The notes: generated by a model from the sequence alone, not told the origin. A DNA stretch of 45,431 bases from Planctomycetota bacterium (GCA_002686595.1 NYXZ01000074.1:1-45431); one strand, 5' to 3'; shown: positions 24,915-34,193, numbered from the stretch's first letter. Translations and numbers: made by a program.

Positions 24915-26006
24915 ATGGATACCGTCACCTCATCCGATGCCTGGCGCGTGGCGGCCATGTTCGCCATCGATGGCCAACTGACCGCCATCGAGCCCCACGA
25001 CCGGGGGCATATCCACCGCACCTTCATCTCCACCTGGGAGCAGGAAGGCGGGACGCGCCGTTTTCTGCACCAGCGCATGAATGACCATGTGTTCACGGAC
25101 ATTCCGGCCCTGATGCACAATGTGGAACTGGTCACCGGCCACCTGAAGGCCCGGGCGGTGCGCGCCGAAAGGGCCTTTCAAACCCTGGCCCTGGTGCCCA
25201 CGCGCTTGGGCCGCCCCTTCCTCGTGGACCAGAGCGGACCCTGGCGTACCTATGATTATGTGGAGAACACCGAGTCCTTCGACCGCTGCCGCGGTCCACA
25301 ACAGGCCCACCAGGCAGCCCTGGCATTCGGGCACTTCCAGGCCGAGCTCCGCGAGCTCGATGTGGGGCATCTGCGGGAGACGATCCCGAATTTCTTCAGT
25401 TCCCCCCAGCGCCTGATCCAGTTCGAGGACGCCCTGGCCAGCGACCCCCGTGGACGAGTGGGGCTGGCGGCGGAAGAGGTGCGCTTCGCCCTGGCGCGGC
25501 GGGACACCGTGGGGATCTTCGAACAGCGCTTGGAATCCGGGGCCTTTCCCCGCCGCGTGGTGCACGGTGACACCAAGCTCAACAACGTGCTTTTCGAAAA
25601 CGGTACGGATCGTGCGGTCTGCGTGGTGGACCTGGACACCTGCATGCCCGCCTGGTCCCTCTATGATTTCGGAGACCTGGTGCGCTTCACAGCGGCCTTG
25701 AGCAGCGAGGACGAAACCGACCTGGACAAAGTGGGCGTGGACCTGGAGATCTACCGCGCCCTGGGCAGCGGCTATCTCGAGGCCACCAGTTCGTTTTTGA
25801 GCGCGGAAGAAGTCGCGCTGATGCCCACCGCCGCCCGCCTGGTGACCTTCACCATCGGCCTGCGCTTCCTGACGGACTACCTCTCCGGCGACACCTACTT
25901 CCGCACGACGCGGGAACATCAGAATCTGGACCGGGCCCGTGTCCAGTTCGCCCAGGTGCGCTTCCTGGAGAAGGCGGCGGGAAAAATCGACCTGCGGCGG
26001 GCCTGA
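24915..26006 (+). CDS. NahK-like N-acetylhexosamine kinase (APH fold)
   Basis: The 363-residue protein has the aminoglycoside-phosphotransferase/choline-kinase fold. The N-terminus has Q-R-M-N-D-H-V-F-T-D-I-P-A-L-M-H-N-V-E-L-V-T, close to the NahK pattern of N-acetylhexosamine 1-kinases. The catalytic loop reads V-V-H-G-D-T-K-L-N-N-V-L-F and the metal-binding segment V-V-D-L-D-T-C-M-P followed by Y-D-F-G-D-L. These enzymes phosphorylate GlcNAc or GalNAc at C1 for entry into UDP-sugar metabolism. Substrate specificity cannot be settled here, so it may also be a related phosphotransferase. The ATG is 8 bases after the HIT gene stop. Confidence 0.8.
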   Translation: MDTVTSSDAWRVAAMFAIDGQLTAIEPHDRGHIHRTFISTWEQEGGTRRFLHQRMNDHVFTDIPALMHNVELVTGHLKARAVRAERAFQTLALVPTRLGRPFLVDQSGPWRTYDYVENTESFDRCRGPQQAHQAALAFGHFQAELRELDVGHLRETIPNFFSSPQRLIQFEDALASDPRGRVGLAAEEVRFALARRDTVGIFEQRLESGAFPRRVVHGDTKLNNVLFENGTDRAVCVVDLDTCMPAWSLYDFGDLVRFTAALSSEDETDLDKVGVDLEIYRALGSGYLEATSSFLSAEEVALMPTAARLVTFTIGLRFLTDYLSGDTYFRTTREHQNLDRARVQFAQVRFLEKAAGKIDLRRA

Positions 26007-26090
26007 GGGGCCATACAGGGCCTTCCATGCCACCCCGGTAGCCGTTTTTGGTGGTGTCCTCAAGGAACTCGCACTTTGCGGACGACGATC

Positions 26091-26116
26091 GAAACCCAGG
26101 GCTTGGCATGGGTTTC
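26091..26116. promoter_or_regulatory. Perfect 8-bp inverted repeat upstream of the EF-hand gene
   Basis: GAAACCCA (26091-26098) and TGGGTTTC (26109-26116) are exact inverted copies with a 10-base spacer, about 70 bases before the ATG at 26185. It may be a protein-binding site or an RNA hairpin. No matching promoter boxes were found. Confidence 0.3.
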
Positions 26117-26184
26117 CTATTCTGTCCGGGGCAGCTCCCCCGGAGAACCGTCTACACTGGCACCTGACACCAGCCCACAAAACC

Positions 26185-27156
26185 ATGAAGATTCTCAGCT
26201 CCACTCTACTCTGTGCCCTGCTCGCCACCGCCTTCGCCCTGCCCGCCACGGCCCAGGATCGCGAGGCCCTGCGCCAGCGCTTCGATGCCAACGGCGATGG
26301 CGTACTCGACAAGACCGAACAGGCCGCCGCCCGGGCCGCCGTGAAGCGCCGCTTGGCTGGCCGCGATGGTCAAAAGCCCGGTGCCAACGACTCCGGCAAG
26401 GGCAAGGCCCAACAGGGAGCCAGCAGAGGGCGCCGGGGAATCGATCCCGACAGCCGCCTCAACATCTTCGACCTCAACGGTGATGGTTTCCTCAGCGAGA
26501 GCGAAAAGGCCGCCGGCCGCTCGCGCTGGAAGGAATGGGCCGATGCCCGCACGCCGAACCAGGAGGGCAACCAAGGCCAAGCCGGCCAGGGAGCTCGCCC
26601 CCAGCGCCCGGGTCAGCGAAATGGCCGCCGCCAGCAAGGCGCCGCCTCCGGGCAGCAACATGGCCACCAAGGTTCCGGCCAGCCCATCCCCCCGGGTAGC
26701 CGCCTGGCCCTCTTTGATCAAAACGGCGACGGCTTCCTGAGTGAAGGCGAGAAGGCCGCTGGCCGCGCTCGGCTAGACAATGCTGACTTCGGCCCTGGTG
26801 GCGATGACGGCCCCAACAAGCAACGGGGCCAACATGTCAAAAAGGGCCAGTCCCTCAACGGCCCCCTGAAGCGCTTCGACCAAAACTGCGACGGCAAGCT
26901 CAGCGAAGCTGAACGCACCAAAGCACGCAAGACAGTCCAAAACCTGCGGGGCGACAGGCGCGGCCCGATCAAGGGCGCCGACCGCGGCAAGCGCCGTCTG
27001 GATCAACTGACCCCCGAACAGCGGGCACAACTGCGCCAGCGCGCCCAGCAAAGCAATCAACTTCAAAACCGCCGCCGTTTCATGCAGCGCCAGAAGGCCA
27101 AGGGACAGCGTGGCGGCCAGCGGCAAGAAGCTCGCGGCCAGCGTCGGGAAAAGTAG
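26185..27156 (+). CDS. Secreted EF-hand repeat protein
   Basis: ATG at 26185 gives M-K-I-L-S-S-T-L-L-C-A-L-L-A-T-A-F-A-L-P-A-T-A-Q, a clean signal peptide; the frame runs open upstream but without such a start. The 323-residue protein has four EF-hand loops: D-A-N-G-D-G-V-L-D-K-T-E (residue 34), D-L-N-G-D-G-F-L-S-E-S-E, D-Q-N-G-D-G-F-L-S-E-G-E and D-Q-N-C-D-G-K-L-S-E-A-E. Between them are Gln/Gly/Arg/Lys-rich linkers, and the C-terminus is strongly basic. Probable calcium-binding exported protein. No Shine-Dalgarno sequence precedes it. Similar EF-hand proteins are frequent in Planctomycetota. It ends before a strong terminator. Confidence 0.85.
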   Translation: MKILSSTLLCALLATAFALPATAQDREALRQRFDANGDGVLDKTEQAAARAAVKRRLAGRDGQKPGANDSGKGKAQQGASRGRRGIDPDSRLNIFDLNGDGFLSESEKAAGRSRWKEWADARTPNQEGNQGQAGQGARPQRPGQRNGRRQQGAASGQQHGHQGSGQPIPPGSRLALFDQNGDGFLSEGEKAAGRARLDNADFGPGGDDGPNKQRGQHVKKGQSLNGPLKRFDQNCDGKLSEAERTKARKTVQNLRGDRRGPIKGADRGKRRLDQLTPEQRAQLRQRAQQSNQLQNRRRFMQRQKAKGQRGGQRQEARGQRREK

Positions 27157-27204
27157 CAGCACCAAAAACACCACCTAGCATTGGTGGCAAGAATGTACTC
27201 CGAG

Positions 27205-27243
27205 AAAATGGGGTCCGGCTGAGGAGCCGGGCTCCATTTTTTT
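27205..27243 (+). terminator. Rho-independent terminator after the EF-hand gene
   Basis: AAATGGGGTCCGGCT (27206-27220) pairs with AGCCGGGCTCCATTT (27225-27239) over 15 bp with two G-U pairs and a GAGG loop. Seven T residues run 27237-27243. On the minus strand it is followed by only four T, so it may also weakly stop transcripts from the convergent side. Confidence 0.85.
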
Positions 27244-27356
27244 GTGCCAATGAAACCGGGGTGTGTGCCTTGCGTTCGCTCCACGCCAACGGGGATCTAG
27301 CGCGCCCAACAACTGCGCCGACACTACCTCCGCAACTCCCTCGCGCGCCTAATCGC

Positions 27357-28391
27357 TCATCGATTGCGATGGCTCTTGTGGCAGGCCACACAGGCGGCCT
27401 TCAGGCGGTCCATGATGGCCACCGGGCTTTTCGTCGTGGGCCTTTCAGTAGTGGACGCCCCGCCACCACTGCCCAAGACAAGAGCCAGGGCTTCGGCATC
27501 GGCCCGCGTCTCCTCCATGAGCTGGCGCATATTCGCTGGGTACAGGGCCAACTCATCCGAAACAGCTGCGGAGGCGTAGAGGTCCGCCAACTGCCGCGCC
27601 TCGTTCCGTGGATCGATGTCCGGGTGGGCCGGGTCAATGCGCCAGTCCCCCTTGGAGAGCAGCGCCAGGCGATCCCAGACGCGGGAGGTTTCCACCATGA
27701 TCGCGCGGAAGCCGGCGAAGTGATGGGCAGCGGGAAAGGCGAAGCCAGCTGCCGCGCTTTCGGCGGCCGCCGGCAGCTGGGCGCTGGCGATGGTCGCATA
27801 GAGACCCGCGTACTTGGTGGAGGTGCCCATCCACTGGCGCATTTCCGCTAGAGCCTGGGTGCGATCGATGCCGTCCAGCACCAAGCGTCCCACGGCGGCG
27901 GCGGCCGGCCCGCGGTGACGGCCGTGGAAGCAGTGCACGAAGAAGGGGGCTTCCAACTCGCGAAAGGTCTTGGCCAGAGCCAGCAACTCGTCCTCGGTAA
28001 TGCCCTTGTACTGGATCGGGATGTGCACATAGCGCATGCCCAACTGCGCCGCCGTGGCCGAGTCCGGCACTTTGCCGTCCACGCTGACAATGGTCTTCAC
28101 GCCCCGCAGCGCGAGGGCTTCCAAAGCCGCGCTAGTCGCGGGCTCGCCCCCTGAAATGATGTTGGGGCTCAGGGTGAAGAGGTTGTGCAGGCTCGGATGC
28201 TCCTCGCCCTCCATCTCCGCCAGCTCCAGGGACAGGGAAGCTTCCAGGGCGTTTACTCCAGCCGGGAGCGGCCGGGCGGCAAGTGGCTGGCCGGCGTCGT
28301 CCCCGGGCCCCGGGGCCGAGATACAGGCGGCGACGCCCCAGGCGATGAGGAACAGGACGAGGGAGAGGGCGGTGGAGAGATGGCGGCGCAT
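27357..28391 (-). CDS. Lipoprotein fusing a dual-specificity-like phosphatase and a cytochrome c'-like domain
   Basis: I start at ATG 28391 (M-R-R-H-L-S-T-A-L-S-L-V-L-F-L-I-A-W-G-V-A-A-C), which gives a lipobox with Cys23. The 344-residue protein has a cysteine-phosphatase domain at about 75-200 with V-H-C-F-H-G-R-H-R-G, the H-C-x5-R loop (Cys154, Arg160), and an upstream N-I-I-S-G-G-E strand. The last ~130 residues look helical and end in A-C-V-A-C-H-K-S-H-R, a c-type haem motif at Cys334, Cys337 and His338, placed as in cytochrome c'. No domain pair of this kind comes to mind. It would sit on the outside of the membrane and could act on phosphate esters in response to redox or gas ligands; that is inference. 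Confidence 0.7.
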   Translation of the reverse strand: MRRHLSTALSLVLFLIAWGVAACISAPGPGDDAGQPLAARPLPAGVNALEASLSLELAEMEGEEHPSLHNLFTLSPNIISGGEPATSAALEALALRGVKTIVSVDGKVPDSATAAQLGMRYVHIPIQYKGITEDELLALAKTFRELEAPFFVHCFHGRHRGPAAAAVGRLVLDGIDRTQALAEMRQWMGTSTKYAGLYATIASAQLPAAAESAAAGFAFPAAHHFAGFRAIMVETSRVWDRLALLSKGDWRIDPAHPDIDPRNEARQLADLYASAAVSDELALYPANMRQLMEETRADAEALALVLGSGGGASTTERPTTKSPVAIMDRLKAACVACHKSHRNR

Positions 28392-28571
28392 GTGAGGGCG
28401 GAGGGGGTGCTGATGGGAGGCGGGCTTGGAGCAGACCTCCAATGCAAGTAGCGGACCGGGCGGGACGGCGCCCTGGGCGGCATTTCCGGGCCGGGGGCTC
28501 CGACCCACAACCGAACGGGGCCACTCAATCGTTACGGGGCGGTTACGCAGGGCAAACAGAAGCCGGCCGGA
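28392..28571. other. Gene-free stretch before a MITE-like element
   Basis: I see no gene, repeat or clear promoter here. It is G-rich upstream sequence of the phosphatase-cytochrome gene. Confidence 0.5.
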
Positions 28572-28575
28572 CTAG

Positions 28576-28675
28576 GAGCCCATTGACATACTCCCTACTA
28601 CGGCTTCGCCATCAACGTCGCTGCGGCGTCAGCGTCGATGACTTCGCCTCGCGACGGGGCTTTTTCAACGGACTC
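28576..28675. mobile_element. MITE-like element, copy 1
   Basis: A 100-bp element flanked on both sides by CTAG (28572-28575 and 28676-28679), as expected from a 4-base target duplication. The ends are imperfect inverted repeats: GAGCCCATTGACATAC at the left and, on the other strand, GAGTCCGTTGAAAAAG at the right. No coding frame is present. The interior shares blocks with copy 2 (42292-42415), including GTCGCGAGGCG and CTGACGCCGC. The right CTAG supplies the TAG stop of the 28676-30004 gene. It is a non-autonomous element whose transposase source is not in this window; target CTAG and end style suggest an IS5-like origin, which is inference. Confidence 0.65.
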
Positions 28676-30004
28676 CTAGAAGACCCGCGAGACGCCCGGC
28701 ACCGCCACCGGGTAGCGGCCGTCCGGCCCCGGCAGCACCTGCGGATTGGCATCCCAGGCGTAGGCCGTTGGCGACAAATCCACCTCGGAGTTCAGGGCCT
28801 CTTCCCATTTCACGATCTTGCCCGAGTAGCTGGCCATGCGCCCCATGATCGCCGTCAGCGTGGCCTCGGCTCCGTTCTGCGCCTCGTTGTAGGGCGTGTC
28901 CGTGCGGATCGCCCGGAAGAGGTCATCGTGTTCCCGTTGATAGGGGTCGGGCCGCTCAGCTTCAAAGGCCCATTGCCCCTGGGCCGTTTGCATGGAGGCG
29001 CCGCCGATGTGGCTCGTGCCCAAGGTCCCGTGGGCGTGCTCGGAAACCTGGGTCCAGGTGCCGGGCATGTGGCGGCATTGGCTGAGCATCTTGGTGCCAC
29101 CGGCGTAGGTGTACTCAACCATGTGATGATCGAAGATCTCGCCGTGCTCCGCTCCCCGCCGCACCAGGCGCCCGCCCTGCCCCTGGGCCGTCGCCGGCGG
29201 GCCACCCATGATCCAGTTGCCCACATCCAAGTTGTGAATGTGCTGTTCCACAATGTGATCGCCGCAGAGCCAGTTGAAGTAGTACCAGTTGCGCATCTGA
29301 TACTGCATCTCGCTCATGTCCGCTCGACGGGGCTTGACCCATACGCCGGCACTGTTCCAGTAAACGCGCAGTAGCTGAAGTTGGCCCAACTGCCCCTCTC
29401 GAATGCGGCGCACGGTCTCTTGATATCCCACATCATGGTGGCGCTGCAGGCCGACGCCGACCTTCAGGTTGCGCGTCTTGGCCGCTTGGGCGGCGGCCAA
29501 AACGCGGCGAATGCCCGGTCCGTCAACGGCCAGGGGCTTCTCCATGAAGACATGCTTGCCCTGGGCGATGGCGTGTTCGAAGTGAATGGGGCGGAAGCCC
29601 GGGGGAGTGGCCAGGATGACCAGGTCGATGTCCTGTTCCATGGCCCGCTGATAGGCGTCAAAGCCCACGAAACAGTTTTCATCCGGGACGCGCACCGAAT
29701 CCGTGTGACGCTCCATGAGCGCCCGGCGAGAACCGGCCAGGCGATCTGCGAAGGCGTCGGCCATGGCCACCAGTTCCACCGGACCCTCAGTGGAAAGGGC
29801 CTGATTGGCCGCCCCGGTGCCGCGCCCGCCGCAGCCGACGAGGGCGATGCGCAATGTGTCCATGGAGCGGGGCGCGGCCAGTTCCGCCGCCAGGACGCCG
29901 GTGACATTCTTGCAGCCCGGGGTCAGGGCGGCGGCCCCTCCCGCGATGGCGGCGCTGGATCCGACTAGGAATGAACGACGACTGGAGATGCGCTGGCGAT
30001 TCAT
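28676..30004 (-). CDS. Exported Gfo/Idh/MocA family oxidoreductase
   Basis: The 442-residue protein begins with a Tat signal, I-S-S-R-R-S-F-L-V-G then an Ala-rich segment, possibly ending in a lipobox-like L-T-P-G-C. The Rossmann motif is V-G-C-G-G-R-G and the signature M-E-K-P-L-A is intact, so this copy keeps the catalytic lysine that the 2218-3456 protein lacks. The C-terminal domain has V-E-Q-H-I-H-N-L-D-V-G-N-W, the pattern seen in many planctomycetal members. The substrate is probably a sugar or glycoside, in the periplasm. Its stop TAG (28676-28678) lies in the CTAG flank of MITE-like copy 1. The ATG at 30004 has no Shine-Dalgarno sequence. Confidence 0.9.
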   Translation of the reverse strand: MNRQRISSRRSFLVGSSAAIAGGAAALTPGCKNVTGVLAAELAAPRSMDTLRIALVGCGGRGTGAANQALSTEGPVELVAMADAFADRLAGSRRALMERHTDSVRVPDENCFVGFDAYQRAMEQDIDLVILATPPGFRPIHFEHAIAQGKHVFMEKPLAVDGPGIRRVLAAAQAAKTRNLKVGVGLQRHHDVGYQETVRRIREGQLGQLQLLRVYWNSAGVWVKPRRADMSEMQYQMRNWYYFNWLCGDHIVEQHIHNLDVGNWIMGGPPATAQGQGGRLVRRGAEHGEIFDHHMVEYTYAGGTKMLSQCRHMPGTWTQVSEHAHGTLGTSHIGGASMQTAQGQWAFEAERPDPYQREHDDLFRAIRTDTPYNEAQNGAEATLTAIMGRMASYSGKIVKWEEALNSEVDLSPTAYAWDANPQVLPGPDGRYPVAVPGVSRVF

Positions 30005-30156
30005 GGGGGTGTTGCTGGGTTACGGGAGGCGAGCCGCCCACCCAGCTTAGCGCCGACCCTGGCAACTCCACAGGCAGGCTCCCAGTATCTGTGTGCCTAT
30101 TCGGTCTAGTCGGCGGAGCGCCCCCACCCCATGCACCTCACCGCCGTCGGCGCGTG

Positions 30157-30165
30157 CTATCATCT
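30157..30165 (+). promoter_or_regulatory. Candidate extended -10 promoter of the GlnRS operon
   Basis: TGCTATCAT fits an extended -10 (TGn followed by TATCAT) about 65 bases before the GlnRS ATG at 30230. No -35 is obvious, as expected for extended -10 promoters. Confidence 0.3.
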
Positions 30166-30229
30166 CGCCCGCTGTGCCGCGCAGCGTCAGCTCGAACAGC
30201 GGCCGCGGCCGCATTCGCCCCCACCAGCC

Positions 30230-31966
30230 ATGAGCACCAAACCCCATAATAGCCCGACCGAGGAGTCTGTCGCCAGCGCCAACTTCATCGTCACAGCGGT
30301 GACTGAAGATGTGGAGGCCGGCCAGAACGGAGGAGCCGTACACACGCGCTTCCCGCCGGAACCCAACGGCTACTTGCACATTGGCCACGCCAAGGCCATG
30401 TGGCTGAACTACACGCTAGCCCAGCGCTTCGGAGGCAAGTTCAACCTGCGCTTCGACGACACAAACCCCGCCAAGGAGGACGAGGAGTTCGTGGACGCCA
30501 TCCAGGCCGACGCCCAATGGCTAGGGTGTGATTGGGAGGAGCGCCTGTGCTTCGCTTCGGACTACTTCGAGACGCTCTACGGCTATGCCCAAGAACTGAT
30601 CCGGGCGGGCCTGGCCTATGTCTGCGACCTCTCGCCGGAGGACACCCAGGAATACCGCGGCACGGGTAGCAAAAGCGGACGCAACAGCCCCTTCAGGGAG
30701 CGTTCGATCGAGGAGAATCTGGACCTCTTCGCGCGCATGCGGGCCGGGGAGTTCGCCGACGGCAGCCGCACCTTGAAGGCCAAGATCGACATGGCCGCCG
30801 CCAACATGTATCTGCGCGACCCGGTCATGTACCGCATCCTGCGCGCCCATCACCACCGCACCGGGGATGAATGGTGCATCTATCCGACCTACGACTTCAC
30901 CCACGGCCAGAGTGACGCCATCGAGGGCATCACCCACTCCTGCTGTTCCCTGGAGTTCGAGATCCATCGCCCGCTCTACGAATGGTACCTGCAGCACCTG
31001 CCGGTCCCCTCCCAACCTAGGCAAATCGAGTTTGCGCGCTTGAATCTGACCTACACCGTGCTCAGCAAGCGCAAGCTGATCAAGCTCGTGGAGGGCGGCC
31101 ATGTCAGCGGCTGGGACGACCCGCGCATGCTCAGCTTGTGCGGCCTGCGCCGCCGGGGCTACACACCTGAAGCCATCCATACTTTCCTGGACCAGGTCGG
31201 CGTGGCGAAGTTCAACAGCACGGTGGACATGGTCCAGTTGGAAAACGCCCTGCGCAACGACCTCAATCAGCGTGCGGAACGGCGCATGGCAGTCCTGCAC
31301 CCGCTGAAGGTCGTCATCACCAACTTCCCGGAAAACCACACCGAGGAACTGACGGCGATCAACAACCCCGAGGACGCAAACGCCGGAACGCGCACAATCC
31401 CCCTGACGCGTGAAATCTACATCGAACGCAACGACTTCCGGATGGAGGCTCCGCGCAAGTATTTCCGGCTAGCCCCCGGCCGGGAGGTGCGGCTGCGTTA
31501 CGGCTATTGCATCACATGTACAGAAGTGGTGACCGATCCGGAAAGCGGCGAGGTCAGCGAGTTGCGCTGCACCTATGACCCGCAAACCGGTGGCGGACAG
31601 ACGCCCGATGGGCGCAAGGTCAAGGGCATCATTCACTGGGTTTCGGCCACGGCCTCTCACACAGCCGAAGTGCGCCTCTACGACCACCTCTTCGCCGTGC
31701 CCTTCCCGGAGAAGAACGAGCCGGGCACGGAGGAAGCCGGCCTGACATTTCTCGACCGCCTGAACCCCAACTCCCTTGAGGTGCTCGCCACCTGCAAGCT
31801 GGAACCCAGCCTGGCCACGGCCCAGCCCGGCGAGTGCTTCCAGTTCGAACGCCTGGGGTACTTCTGCGTGGATAGCGTGGACAGCTCCCCGGGCCAGCCG
31901 GTTTTCAATCGCTCGGTGTCCCTGCGGGACGCCTGGGCCCGCATCGAAAAACAACGCAAACAATGA
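30230..31966 (+). CDS. glnS: Glutaminyl-tRNA synthetase
   Basis: The enzyme charges tRNA-Gln with glutamine. ATG at 30230 gives a 578-residue protein (E. coli enzyme: 554). It has [16 protein letters not shown] with the HIGH motif at residues 50-53, F-D-D-T-N-P, and the KMSKS-like [11 protein letters not shown], then the C-terminal beta-barrel anticodon-binding half. Starting further upstream would add a basic stretch without homology. Bacterial GlnRS genes are patchy and considered transferred from eukaryotes; most bacteria use the amidotransferase route. Its TGA overlaps the ATG of the next gene by four bases (ATGA), coupling an aminoacyl-tRNA synthetase to two exported lipoproteins. Confidence 0.96.
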   Translation: MSTKPHNSPTEESVASANFIVTAVTEDVEAGQNGGAVHTRFPPEPNGYLHIGHAKAMWLNYTLAQRFGGKFNLRFDDTNPAKEDEEFVDAIQADAQWLGCDWEERLCFASDYFETLYGYAQELIRAGLAYVCDLSPEDTQEYRGTGSKSGRNSPFRERSIEENLDLFARMRAGEFADGSRTLKAKIDMAAANMYLRDPVMYRILRAHHHRTGDEWCIYPTYDFTHGQSDAIEGITHSCCSLEFEIHRPLYEWYLQHLPVPSQPRQIEFARLNLTYTVLSKRKLIKLVEGGHVSGWDDPRMLSLCGLRRRGYTPEAIHTFLDQVGVAKFNSTVDMVQLENALRNDLNQRAERRMAVLHPLKVVITNFPENHTEELTAINNPEDANAGTRTIPLTREIYIERNDFRMEAPRKYFRLAPGREVRLRYGYCITCTEVVTDPESGEVSELRCTYDPQTGGGQTPDGRKVKGIIHWVSATASHTAEVRLYDHLFAVPFPEKNEPGTEEAGLTFLDRLNPNSLEVLATCKLEPSLATAQPGECFQFERLGYFCVDSVDSSPGQPVFNRSVSLRDAWARIEKQRKQ

Positions 31967-33189
31967 ACTCCCGCATCCTGTGGGCGAGTGGCCTCTTGGC
32001 CCTCGGCCTGAGCGTCGGCTGTCTGCTGACACCGCCGACCAAGCCAACTATCGGCTGGTGGAAGGGCAACACCCATACCCACACGCTCTGGAGTGACGGC
32101 GATGGAGCCCCGGAGTTCGCCGCCCATTGGTACGCCGCCCGCGACTACGACTTCCTGGTGCTCTCCGACCACAACATCCTCTCCCGTGGAGAACGCTGGT
32201 TCCCGGTGGAGGAGTCCGGACGGTTGACGCCACAGCGGGTCGCGCAACTCGGACAGCTCTTCGGTCCAGGTTGGGTACAGGAACGCACGGTAGCAGGGCG
32301 ACGGGAAATGCGCCTCAAGACCCTGGCCGAGCTCCGCACTTGGTTCACGGGCTCCAACGAACTGCTTTTCATCCAGGGAGAAGAGATCACCGATTCCTTT
32401 GAGCGCCGGCCAGTCCATGTCAACGGCCTCAACACGGTTGAGTTGATTGACCCACCCCATGGCACCAGCGTGCTCGACACGATGCAAAACATCGTCGACG
32501 CCGTGGCGGAACAGTCCGAGCGACTGGGGCAGCCGATGCTGGCCCATATCAATCACCCGAACTTCGGTTGGGGCATCCGTCCAGAAGAACTTGCGCAACT
32601 GCGCGGGGCAGCCTACTTCGAGGTCTACAACGGACATCCCGGGGTGCGCAACTGGGGCGATGACACCCACCCCGGCACGGAGAGCATCTGGGACTTCGCC
32701 AACACCATGCGCCTGGGTGAGCTGGACCTTTCACCCCTGTATGCGGTGGCCACGGATGACTCCCACCACTACTTCGAGCTGGCCCTCACGCAATCCAACC
32801 CCGGTGCCGGCTGGATCATGGTGCGCGCTCCGGAACTCACGCCGGACGCCATCATCAACGCCATGGGCCGCGGAGACTTCTACGCATCCAGCGGTGTCAC
32901 GCTCAACGACATCCAGCGCGATGCGGAGAAACTCGTAGTGGACATCGCCTGTGAGGAGGGCGTGACCTACCGCACGGAGTTCATCGGCACGCGCCGCGCA
33001 GCCGGAGGCCCCAATGCCATCGGCCCCATCGGTGAAACCCTGGCCACCAGCCACACCAACCCCGCGGTTTACGATTTCGTCGGTGACGAGATGTTTGTGC
33101 GGGCCAAGGTCACTTCCTCCCGCCCCCACCCAGCACCATTCACTGCCGGCGACATGGAAAGCGCCTGGACACAGCCCTGTTTGCCGTGA
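31963..33189 (+). CDS. PHP-domain-like metal-dependent hydrolase lipoprotein
   Basis: The 408-residue product opens with a lipoprotein signal (L-A-L-G-L-S-V-G-C). The PHP-type metal motifs follow: [12 protein letters not shown] (His-x-His), then D-F-L-V-L-S-D-H-N, and later I-N-H-P-N-F and A-T-D-D-S-H-H. These fit a trinuclear phosphoesterase or related amidohydrolase on the outside of the membrane. Members in Planctomycetota are often annotated only as hypothetical PHP proteins, and the substrate is unknown. It overlaps GlnRS by 4 bases at its start and the next gene by 4 bases (GTGA) at its end, so all three are co-translated. Confidence 0.82.
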   Translation: MNSRILWASGLLALGLSVGCLLTPPTKPTIGWWKGNTHTHTLWSDGDGAPEFAAHWYAARDYDFLVLSDHNILSRGERWFPVEESGRLTPQRVAQLGQLFGPGWVQERTVAGRREMRLKTLAELRTWFTGSNELLFIQGEEITDSFERRPVHVNGLNTVELIDPPHGTSVLDTMQNIVDAVAEQSERLGQPMLAHINHPNFGWGIRPEELAQLRGAAYFEVYNGHPGVRNWGDDTHPGTESIWDFANTMRLGELDLSPLYAVATDDSHHYFELALTQSNPGAGWIMVRAPELTPDAIINAMGRGDFYASSGVTLNDIQRDAEKLVVDIACEEGVTYRTEFIGTRRAAGGPNAIGPIGETLATSHTNPAVYDFVGDEMFVRAKVTSSRPHPAPFTAGDMESAWTQPCLP

Positions 33190-34181
33190 GTAGGACCAGG
33201 CACCATCATGCGCCCGCGCGAGCCCGGTTGATCTGGTTGGTCTGGTTGGCCTGGCCGCTTTTTGCCTTGGTAGCGTGCTCGGCCACACCCGACCCCGCCC
33301 CCACCGACCGGCCCTATGCACTTGTCCTCGGCACCGCCCAGGACGCGGGCCTGCCACAGTTGGGCTGCCGCGCCCTGTGCTGCGAAGCGGCCCGGGCCGA
33401 CGCCAGCTTGCGCCGCTTGGTGTCGTCAGTCCTGATCGTTGATCCGCGCACTGACCAACGCTGGCTGCTCGATGCCTCCCCGGATCTGGCAGAGCAAGTC
33501 GAACTGGCCCGCGAACACGCGGCCCCCACCGCCCCCGGGCGACCGGCACTCTTCGCGGGCATTTTTCTGACCCACGCCCACCTGGGACATTACACGGGGC
33601 TGGCCGAGCTCGGCCGTGAAGCCTATGGCTCTGAAGCGACCCCGGTTTGGGGCACCGAATCCCTGGTCAGCTTCATCGAGGGCAACGGACCCTGGAGCCT
33701 GCTGGTCTCGGCGGGCCACATCGAGACGCGCATCCTGCCCCCCGGCAACACGATCGAGTTGGCGCCGGAGCTGACCATTTCATCCATCCCCGTGCCGCAC
33801 CGGGATGAGTTCTCCGACACGGTGGCCTATCGGGTCCAAGGCCCCGGAGGCGCCCTGCTCTACTTGCCAGACATCGACCAATGGGAACGCTGGCCATTGC
33901 CCATTGAGTCTGTGCTGGTTGATGTGGAGCACGCTCTGCTGGACGGCACTTTCTTCTCCGCCGACGAGTTGCCCGGCCGCTCCATCGCGGACATTCCCCA
34001 CCCGCTGATCAGCGAATCGATCCGACGCTTCTCCGACTTGCCGCGCCGTGAACGAGCCAAGATCCACTTCACACACCTCAATCACTCCAACCCGGCGGCC
34101 ACACCACACAGCCCTGCCCAAGGCGCCATCCTGCGCGCCGGCATGGACATCGCCACCGGCGGAATGCTGCTGCCGCTCTAG
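33186..34181 (+). CDS. PqqB-like metallo-beta-lactamase-fold lipoprotein
   Basis: The GTG at 33186 overlaps the previous TGA. The 331-residue protein has a signal with lipobox L-V-A-C (F-A-L-V-A-C-S-A-T-P). It then reads L-V-L-G-T-A-Q-D-A-G-L-P-Q-L-G-C, the PqqB-type N-terminus, and F-L-T-H-A-H-L-G-H-Y-T-G-L, an MBL H-x-H-x-x-H metal motif with Gly where many members have Asp. Later motifs are P-V-P-H-R-D-E-F-S-D-T and H-F-T-H-L-N-H-S-N-P. PQQ synthesis would need other pqq genes, which are absent here, and a lipidated exported PqqB is not normal. It is more likely a separate hydrolase of the same family. Confidence 0.8.
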   Translation: MSRTRHHHAPARARLIWLVWLAWPLFALVACSATPDPAPTDRPYALVLGTAQDAGLPQLGCRALCCEAARADASLRRLVSSVLIVDPRTDQRWLLDASPDLAEQVELAREHAAPTAPGRPALFAGIFLTHAHLGHYTGLAELGREAYGSEATPVWGTESLVSFIEGNGPWSLLVSAGHIETRILPPGNTIELAPELTISSIPVPHRDEFSDTVAYRVQGPGGALLYLPDIDQWERWPLPIESVLVDVEHALLDGTFFSADELPGRSIADIPHPLISESIRRFSDLPRRERAKIHFTHLNHSNPAATPHSPAQGAILRAGMDIATGGMLLPL

Positions 34182-34193
34182 CCGAGATTGAGG

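Noticed and set aside
26060-26170. A -35/-10 promoter for the EF-hand gene using TTGGCA at 26103
   Set aside because: The nearest -10-like sequences (TATTCT at 26118, TACACT at 26153) have wrong spacing.
24930-26312. Minus-strand frame of 460 codons opposite the NahK-like kinase
   Set aside because: GC-driven antisense frame with low-complexity composition, opposite a gene with clear catalytic motifs.
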